Of a stretch of DNA of 64,000 bases, positions 57,824 through 64,000 are shown in pieces. Each line of letters opens with the position of its first letter. Position 1 is the stretch's first letter. This stretch comes from Pseudomonas peli (GTDB lineage: Bacteria > Pseudomonadota > Gammaproteobacteria > Pseudomonadales > Pseudomonadaceae): positions 1,056,334 to 1,120,333 of the forward strand of contig NZ_FMTL01000002.1 in the NCBI RefSeq assembly GCF_900099645.1. Direction: 5' to 3'. Below the pieces are notes generated by a model. The model did not search any database, had not been told where the DNA came from, and saw only the letters and a list, made by a program, of their open reading frames with translations. The position numbers and the translations under genes are program-made.

Positions 57824-58324
57824 TTACTGAAGTGCAGCCATCGCAGCGGCGTAGTTCGGCTCGTCAGCAATTTCGCCAACCAGCTCGCTGTGCAGCACCT
57901 TGTCGTTTTCATCCAGCACCACCACAGCACGGGCAGCAACACCCACCAGCGGACCGCTGGCGATGGCCACACCGTAGCTTTGCAGGAAGTCAGCACCACG
58001 CATGGTGGACAGGTTGATCACGTTTTCCAGGCCTTCAGCACCACAGAAACGCGCCTGGGCAAATGGCAGGTCAGTGGAAATGCACAGCACCACGGTGTTG
58101 GCCAGTTTGCTGGCACCGGCGTTGAACGTACGCACGGAGGTGGCGCAGGTTGGGGTATCAACACTTGGGAAAATGTTCAGGACTTTGCGCTTGCCGGCCA
58201 GGCTGGCCAGGCTCACGTCGCTCAGGTCGCCGGCAACCAGGCTAAACGCCGGGGCTTGCTGACCAACCTGCGGCAGTTGACCGGTAACTTCAACCGGGGA
58301 ACCTTTGAGGGTGATTTGTGCCAT
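57824..58324 (-). CDS. tpx: Thiol peroxidase, Tpx
   Basis: Predicted 166 aa atypical 2-Cys peroxiredoxin. Peroxidatic Cys60 lies in [15 protein letters not shown] and the resolving Cys94 in [11 protein letters not shown], the spacing of E. coli Tpx. It reduces organic hydroperoxides and H2O2 with thioredoxin. It is a single gene with its own terminator, between muxA and the alanine symporter; the same neighbourhood is known from P. aeruginosa. Confidence 0.97.
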   Translation of the reverse strand: MAQITLKGSPVEVTGQLPQVGQQAPAFSLVAGDLSDVSLASLAGKRKVLNIFPSVDTPTCATSVRTFNAGASKLANTVVLCISTDLPFAQARFCGAEGLENVINLSTMRGADFLQSYGVAIASGPLVGVAARAVVVLDENDKVLHSELVGEIADEPNYAAAMAALQ

Positions 58325-58467
58325 TGGAAACGATCCTTATCAGTGGATTTGAGGGGCGGTGAACAAGTAAGGGCGCGAACCGGCCAAATGGCAAGCACGC
58401 GCCCCTGCAAAGAGGGCAAGCAGAGCTGACCGTTGAGTCAGACTACCCTGCGCGCCCAGGCGACACA

Positions 58468-59811
58468 TCAATTTTTTGCGAAGTGATCCTTGGTCAGCTT
58501 GACCACGATCGGACTGAGCAACAGCAGCGACAACAGGTTAGGAATCGCCATCAGACCGTTGAGGGTATCGGCCACCAACCAGGCGAAGTCCAGCTGGGCA
58601 ATCGCACCAAACGGCACGGCCAGCACCCAGAGCACACGGAACGGCAGGATTGCCTTGGTGCCTACCAGGTATTCCCAGCAGCGCTCGCCGTAGTAGCTCC
58701 AGCCAAGGATGGTGGTATAGGCAAAGATCACCAGGGCGATGGTAAGGATATAACCGCCGACGCCAGGCATGGCCGACTCGAAGGCCGCTGCCGACAACGC
58801 CGCCCCGCTGGCACCGCTGGTCCATACGCCTGAGCAGATGATCGCCAGACCCGTCATCGAGCAGATGATGATGGTGTCAATAAAGGTGCCGATCATGCCG
58901 ATCATGCCCGAGCGCACCGGGCTATTGGTGGTGCCGGCCGCCTGGGCGATACCGGCAGTACCCAGGCCCGCCTCGTTGGAGAAGATGCCGCGCGCCACAC
59001 CGAAACGAATCGCCGCCATAACTGCCGCGCCGGCAAAACCGCCAGTGGCCGCAGCAGGGCTGAAGGCATGGGTGAAGATCAGGTCGAAAGCACCGGGAAT
59101 CGCGTCAGCATGCACCACCAGCACAACGATCGAGGCAATGATGTAGGCCACGCACATAAACGGCACCAGCGACGCCGCCACCTTACCGATACGCTTGATC
59201 CCGCCAAGAATCACCAGACCGGTGATCACCATGGTTACCACACCGGTGACCCACAGCGGGATGTTGAAGCTGGCTTGCAGGGCCGATGCCATGCTGTTGA
59301 CTTGCACCATATTACCGATGCCGAAACCGGCAAAGCCGCCGAAGATGGCGAACGCAGTGCCCAACCACAGCCATTTTTTACCCAGGCCGTTCTTGATGGC
59401 GTACATCGGACCGCCGACGTGCTCGCCGCGCTCATCCTTCTCGCGGTAATGCACCGCCAACACCACTTCGCAGTACTTGGTGGCCATACCGACCAGTGCG
59501 GTACACCACATCCAGAACAACGCACCGGGGCCGCCGAGGAAAATCGCTGTGGCTACACCGGCGATATTGCCGGTACCGACAGTGGCGGCCAGGCAGGTCA
59601 TCAGGGCCTGGAACGGGCTGATTTCACCGCTCTCGGCATCACCTTTCTGACGGCCTTGCCACATCAGTTTGAAGCCCGCGCCAATCTTGCTCAGCGGCAT
59701 GAATTTCAGACGCAACATGAGGAACAGACCGGTGCCGAGAATCAGCACCAGCATGGGCGGGCCCCAGACCACGCCATTGAGTTGATTGACCAGGGTGTTG
59801 ACGAATTCCAT
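58468..59811 (-). CDS. Alanine/glycine:cation symporter (AGCS family)
   Basis: Predicted 447 aa with about eleven membrane helices. Family motifs: PFQALMTCLAATVGTGNIAG, GPGALFWMWCTALVGMATKYCE and GVARGIFSNEAGLGTAGIAQAA. It imports D- or L-alanine or glycine with Na+. ATG 59811 is preceded by AAGG at 8 bases; an ATG six bases earlier overlaps that site. It is transcribed alone. Confidence 0.94.
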   Translation of the reverse strand: MEFVNTLVNQLNGVVWGPPMLVLILGTGLFLMLRLKFMPLSKIGAGFKLMWQGRQKGDAESGEISPFQALMTCLAATVGTGNIAGVATAIFLGGPGALFWMWCTALVGMATKYCEVVLAVHYREKDERGEHVGGPMYAIKNGLGKKWLWLGTAFAIFGGFAGFGIGNMVQVNSMASALQASFNIPLWVTGVVTMVITGLVILGGIKRIGKVAASLVPFMCVAYIIASIVVLVVHADAIPGAFDLIFTHAFSPAAATGGFAGAAVMAAIRFGVARGIFSNEAGLGTAGIAQAAGTTNSPVRSGMIGMIGTFIDTIIICSMTGLAIICSGVWTSGASGAALSAAAFESAMPGVGGYILTIALVIFAYTTILGWSYYGERCWEYLVGTKAILPFRVLWVLAVPFGAIAQLDFAWLVADTLNGLMAIPNLLSLLLLSPIVVKLTKDHFAKN

Positions 59812-59817
59812 GCTCAT

Positions 59818-60104
59818 TTCCTTATTCTTGTAGTGAACGCGAGGTGGGTAGCCTTCTCTTGTCCGATTGCCGGGTAGGCCAAACTGATGAACAGAACGCG
59901 AACCGGGTTGGCGCGCCTGCTAACAGCGGATCGGGCTATACCAGCCAGCACAACGACTGCCAGGTATCAGCGGCGGTCAGTATATGAAGACTGTGATAGT
60001 GGTTTTCACTGTTTAGATTTCAACGCTCAGACGTTTTGAGCGAGGGGCGCAATTTAAACGCGAATTAACAGGCTTAATCCAGCGTCCTCCCGCAGAAACA
60101 TGGC
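59818..60104. other. Intergenic region downstream of tamB and upstream of the symporter
   Basis: No gene is seen. CGCTCA and TGAGCG (60022-60040 region) could form a weak stem after tamB. The promoter of the symporter should lie here on the minus strand. Confidence 0.35.
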
Positions 60105-63100
60105 CTAGAAATCGCGCCGATAGAACAAATCCAGAGAGCTCGCCAACCCGCTGGCAGCCTCAAGGTAGAGCCGTCGGCTCAGTTCATAGCGCAAGGCGAT
60201 GGTATTCGCTGGTTCGAACACCCCCACGCCGTAGCGCAGGCTCAATCGCTCCGAGAGATTGCCGCTGGCGACCACGCTGGTGGTTACCCCAGAGCCCTGG
60301 GTGTCGAGTTGAAAATCACTGATACCCAAGCCCTGCGCCAGGTTATTGACCAACGGTGCACTGCCGGCCATCCCCAGGGCCAGCGCAGCTTGTGCCAGCA
60401 TCGTATTGTCACCACCGCCCTGCCCCAGTGGCCGCCCCATAACCAGGTAAGACAACGCCTGCTCCTGACTCATGGCCGGTTCGGAAAACACCGTACTGGT
60501 CGGTTGCGCGGCATTACCACTGAGGCGTAAACCAGCCGTCACACCATCGACCTTGCGCACAGCCTCGATATCAAGAAATGGCTGATCAATCGGCCCGGCG
60601 AACAGCAGGCGTGCGCGGCGTATATTCAGGCGCTGGCCGTAGGCGCGGAAACGGCCCTTGTTCAGGCTCAACTCGCCGCGGGTGTCCAGGTCATTGCCAA
60701 TGTGTACGCGCCCCAGCAGCTCGGCATCCAGTCCAAAGCCGCTGAAGGTGAGGCGCTGTTGACCCACTTCAACGTCAACATCCATGGCGATGGCCGTCGC
60801 CTGCTGCTGCGGGCTATCGCGCCCTACTACCTGGGCATCGCTGGAAACCTGCACCGTTGAAGGTGGCAGCTCGCGCACCTCAATCTTGCCGCTGGGGATC
60901 AGCACCTTGCCGGCCAGCGACAGCTGCTCATCACGCAGGCTTAAACGCAGATTCGGTTCGACCTCCAGCGCGGAATAGGGCTCAACAGTGACCGGTAGAC
61001 GACTGCCTCGCAGCTGCATGTTCGCCACCAGCCCATCGGCCCAGCTCAGCTCGCCATTCAGACTGCCCTGCCCTTGCTCACCGCTGCGCCAATCGCCCTC
61101 CAGCAGCAACCGCTCGCCTGCGATCTGCGCCTGCAATTGCAGCTGCTCGATGTTCATCGGTAGTTCAGCGCCGCTTATTTCGCCATTCAGCACGCGCAGG
61201 TTGCCGTTGATCTGCGGTACCAACAGCCCGCCCGACAATGTGCCCGTGCCATTCAGTTGCCCAGCGATACGCTCGACCATCGGTACAAACGGGCGGGCCA
61301 GGGCCAAGTCCAGGCCATTCAGGCGGAAGCTGCCAGACAACGGCTTGCTCGCCGGGCGCGGATCCAGTTGAGCCTGCAGCGACAGCTCGCCAATGGTTGG
61401 GCCACGCAGCTCCAGCAGGCTATCGATGCGCTGCGGGCGCAACTGTGTACTCAGGCGCAGGCTGTCGTAGGCAAACTCCAGCCACTGCTGCTGATCACGA
61501 ATGCGCCAGATGCCGCTGCCGGCATCCAGTTCCAGGCTGCCATTCGGACCGCTGGCCGGCATATCGAGCTGCAGCCGACCATTGAGCTCACCCTGCCAGC
61601 TGAAATCCTTCGGCCACAGCGCCGCCAAGCTCTCCATGGGGAAGTTGCTCAGCCGGTAGTTGAGCTTGGGCTGCGGCAGCAGGCGCTGCTCCGTGCCGCA
61701 CAGACTGGCCTCGCCAGAACGCCAGCAATGCGCGCCCAGGCTGAGGTGCCCATTGGCCAGCCGCACCAGCGTGGCCGGCTGTTGCAGGCGCCAATCTTGG
61801 CCACCGCTTTGCACCTCGCCACTACTCAGGCTGCCGCGCCAGTTACCCTTGTCCAGCTTGCCGGCCAGGGCCAGCTGGCTTTGCAACAAGGGACCTTGCA
61901 GGTGCAGCTCAAGACTTTGTTGCTGCTGATCACCAGCGGCAGTGACATCCAGGCGCCCCAACTCGGTTTCACCCAGCTGAATACCCAATGCCTCAAGGGT
62001 GATTCGGCCACGCTGGGCACTGTTCAGGCTGGCGTCGAGCTTGAGCTGTTGCAGACGTTGATCGTCATAGGCCAGGCGCTCACCTTGCAGCTGCAACTGG
62101 CCCTGGGGTGCTTGCAGACTCCCAGCCAGGTCCAGCTGACCATTAAGGTGCCCCTGCAAGCCTGGCCAAAGCTGCCCCAATCGCGGCATCGCTAGTAATA
62201 ACCGGCCGCTCAGCTGTTGCTGCAAGGCGGCCTGACCGCTGATGCGGTTATCACCCAGGCGGATATCCAGGGCACTCAGCTCGCCCTGCTCCAGGTCACC
62301 GGCAAACTTCGCCAGCAGCTTGGCCGGCTGACCACGCAGGCGGCCGGTGAGGTCGATGTCGGCGTTAAGGTTAAGCTGCTGATTGATCAAGCTGCCTGAG
62401 CTGTTCAAAGGGCCCGCCAGGCTGCCGGGTAACTCGGCCAGCCAGTAGGCTGGATCAAGCTGACTCAACTGCAGGCGCACATCCCAACTCAGCTGCTCGG
62501 CAAAACCCAAGCTGACCTGGCCTTCGGCGCGGCCTTGGCCGGCCTGCATACGCAGCTCTGGCAGATACAGCTTCTGTAGATCGCCACTCAGCGGGCTTTG
62601 CAGGCTAAACGCGCCGGCAGGGCCATCCAGCTCGGCAGCGAAATGCCCGAGGTAGTTGCCATCCTGATAAGCCAGCTCGCCATTAAGCACCCGCAACGCC
62701 ACAGGCGCTGGCTCGTCCAGCGGATAAAGGCGCTGCCAGGGGAAGCTCTGCCAGTTGAAGCGGCTATACAGGCTCAGACCTTGCTGCCAGTTCAGCTCGC
62801 CGCTGAGCTGTACCTGCTGCTCCGGTTCGGCGGTCAAGCTCAGGTTGCTGATGGCCGCGCCGTCAGCCTTGAGCAGCCCCGCCAGCGCCATAGCAATAAG
62901 CCCTTCAGTTGCTGGCAGGCTGGCACTGCCGATGATCTGATAGCCGGCCTGCAAATCGCCCTGGGCATTTAGCTCAACCTGCTCAAGGTTAAGGGTGTCG
63001 GGCAGCTCAGCGCTGGCTTTGAAGCTGGCGACCTGCAAGCGCAGTTGCGCCGGCAGGTGTTCAGCCAAAGGCTGTACCCAACCGCTCAGTTCGCCGGTCA

Positions 63101-63773
63101 GATAGCCGCTGCTTCTGGCTGTCAGTTGCACCTGCTCGCGCAGCTCACCGTTGAGCTGCAGCGCCACCGGCCAAGCCTGCTGCTCGGGCGCCGGCAATTG
63201 CAGTTGTCCGCTCAGTTGCAGCGGCCAGTTGCCGGAGGTTTGCACCTGGCCCTGCAACGCCACCTGCAGATCGGCGGTAGCCAGGCTGAGGTTGTCAATC
63301 TGAATACCCTTTGCAGTCCAGCGCGCGGCCAGCTGCAAGCCTTGCAACTGTTCGACGCCATTGAGCTGCAGGCTGTCGATCTGCACCTGCCCCAGTTGCA
63401 ACGCCAGCGGCAGGCTCAGGTCCGGCAGACTGAATGGCTCGCTGCTGGGCTGTTCATCATCCGGGAAAACCAAGCTGATCGGCCCGCTGCGCAGTTGCTC
63501 GATACACAACGTCAAGCGTAACAGGCAGGTAGGCGACCAATCCAGGCTAGGCGCCATTACCTCCACGCTATTCTCGCCTTGTTGCCAGCGCAGCTGTGTC
63601 GCGCTCCAGCTACCGCCTAGGCGGCCATCGAAGTCGTCAACCTGCAAGCCCGGCACCTGCGCCAATAACCAGCGGCTGCCGCCCAGGGTGCCCAGTAGCA
63701 GGCTCAGGCTGATTGCCAGCACAAGCAGCAGGCCCAGCAGACTGAACAGCCCATAACGTAACCAGCGCATCAC
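60105..63773 (-). CDS. tamB: TamB, translocation and assembly module / lipid-transfer protein
   Basis: Predicted 1222 aa anchored by one N-terminal membrane helix (GLFSLLGLLLVLAISLSLL) with an enormous beta-rich periplasmic body, Gln- and Leu-rich, and the C-terminal DUF490 (TamB) domain: GLRLSGNAAQPTSTVFSEPA, SQEQALSYLVMGRPLG and a terminal aromatic motif DLFYRRDF. AsmA-like proteins such as TamB bridge inner and outer membrane and are implicated in phospholipid transport and outer-membrane protein assembly (established for homologues). Its start overlaps the end of tamA by 4 bp, the conserved tamAB arrangement. Confidence 0.95.
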   Translation of the reverse strand: MMRWLRYGLFSLLGLLLVLAISLSLLLGTLGGSRWLLAQVPGLQVDDFDGRLGGSWSATQLRWQQGENSVEVMAPSLDWSPTCLLRLTLCIEQLRSGPISLVFPDDEQPSSEPFSLPDLSLPLALQLGQVQIDSLQLNGVEQLQGLQLAARWTAKGIQIDNLSLATADLQVALQGQVQTSGNWPLQLSGQLQLPAPEQQAWPVALQLNGELREQVQLTARSSGYLTGELSGWVQPLAEHLPAQLRLQVASFKASAELPDTLNLEQVELNAQGDLQAGYQIIGSASLPATEGLIAMALAGLLKADGAAISNLSLTAEPEQQVQLSGELNWQQGLSLYSRFNWQSFPWQRLYPLDEPAPVALRVLNGELAYQDGNYLGHFAAELDGPAGAFSLQSPLSGDLQKLYLPELRMQAGQGRAEGQVSLGFAEQLSWDVRLQLSQLDPAYWLAELPGSLAGPLNSSGSLINQQLNLNADIDLTGRLRGQPAKLLAKFAGDLEQGELSALDIRLGDNRISGQAALQQQLSGRLLLAMPRLGQLWPGLQGHLNGQLDLAGSLQAPQGQLQLQGERLAYDDQRLQQLKLDASLNSAQRGRITLEALGIQLGETELGRLDVTAAGDQQQQSLELHLQGPLLQSQLALAGKLDKGNWRGSLSSGEVQSGGQDWRLQQPATLVRLANGHLSLGAHCWRSGEASLCGTEQRLLPQPKLNYRLSNFPMESLAALWPKDFSWQGELNGRLQLDMPASGPNGSLELDAGSGIWRIRDQQQWLEFAYDSLRLSTQLRPQRIDSLLELRGPTIGELSLQAQLDPRPASKPLSGSFRLNGLDLALARPFVPMVERIAGQLNGTGTLSGGLLVPQINGNLRVLNGEISGAELPMNIEQLQLQAQIAGERLLLEGDWRSGEQGQGSLNGELSWADGLVANMQLRGSRLPVTVEPYSALEVEPNLRLSLRDEQLSLAGKVLIPSGKIEVRELPPSTVQVSSDAQVVGRDSPQQQATAIAMDVDVEVGQQRLTFSGFGLDAELLGRVHIGNDLDTRGELSLNKGRFRAYGQRLNIRRARLLFAGPIDQPFLDIEAVRKVDGVTAGLRLSGNAAQPTSTVFSEPAMSQEQALSYLVMGRPLGQGGGDNTMLAQAALALGMAGSAPLVNNLAQGLGISDFQLDTQGSGVTTSVVASGNLSERLSLRYGVGVFEPANTIALRYELSRRLYLEAASGLASSLDLFYRRDF

Positions 63774-64000
63774 AGTTCCGGCCCCATGGAAAAATGCAGG
63801 CGCACGCCGCCCTGGTCATCCAATGGATGCGCCAGATCCAGGCGCAACGGTCCGAGTGGTGATACCCAACGCACGCCCAGACCCACGGCACTTTTCAGCG
63901 ACGGAAGCTGCAGCGAGTCAAAGGTATTGCCCTGATCGAAGAAGCTCGCCAAGCGCCAGCGCTCAGTCAGGCTGTATTGGTATTCCAGGCTGCTGGTAAA
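63770..64000 (-). CDS. tamA: TamA, Omp85-family barrel, C-terminal part (gene runs off window)
   Basis: The last 76 residues of a BamA/TamA-family protein: TERWRLASFFDQGNTFDS, VGLGVRWVSPLGPLRLDLAH and a terminal HFSMGPEL, all classic for the end of an Omp85 barrel. The 5' part lies beyond base 64000. It forms the outer-membrane half of the TamAB complex; its stop overlaps the tamB start. Confidence 0.93.
   Translation of the reverse strand, partial: FTSSLEYQYSLTERWRLASFFDQGNTFDSLQLPSLKSAVGLGVRWVSPLGPLRLDLAHPLDDQGGVRLHFSMGPEL

Overview
The window looks like a chromosome segment of a Pseudomonas species. The evidence is gene content: gacA-uvrC-pgsA followed by tRNA-Gly/Cys/Leu, ugd-galU and gor, a complete mexS-mexT-mexEF-oprN locus, a muxABC-opmB efflux operon next to tpx and an alanine symporter, tamAB, and an MvaT-type H-NS protein. 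No rRNA genes, CRISPR arrays or intact insertion sequences were seen.

Bases 1 to about 16,950 form an accessory, visibly more A/T-rich region. Its right end is a 26-nt remnant of a tRNA 3' end (probably tRNA-Ser), as expected for an island integrated at a tRNA gene; the integrase and intact tRNA are not in the window. From left to right it holds: an AraC-type HTH fragment; an operon for an FAD amine-oxidase-like enzyme, a DUF1302 barrel and a DUF1329 protein behind two GAACGCGTTC palindromes; two unknown genes, one with an HEPN-like motif; a type I Thoeris defence operon with two different TIR proteins flanking the SIR2-SLOG effector; a small zinc-finger membrane protein; a DUF2513 protein; an unknown gene; an island copy of MvaT; an Ntn-hydrolase (C45/acyltransferase family) preceded by a third copy of the palindrome; a tightly coupled three-gene cassette of unknown function with a divergent XRE regulator and a 34-bp inverted-repeat operator; and an umuD relic.

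Bases 17,085 to 64,000 are core-like, densely packed genes. They cover global regulation and DNA repair (gacA, uvrC), phospholipid synthesis (pgsA), tRNAs, UDP-sugar supply (ugd, galU), redox and oxidative-stress defence (gor, katG, tpx, dsbB), ion and metal handling (NhaP-type antiporter, TerC, two CorC/HlyC-type CBS proteins, an alanine/glycine symporter), two RND tripartite efflux systems, an orphan TRAP binding protein, a deaminase/MFS pair divergent from a LysR regulator, and the TamAB envelope-biogenesis module at the right edge.

The most interesting parts are the two-TIR Thoeris locus with its neighbours, the three-site palindrome that appears to tie the FAD/DUF1302/DUF1329 operon to the Ntn-hydrolase, and the unexplained cassette with its XRE regulator. 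All function calls come from reading motifs by eye; no database search was run.
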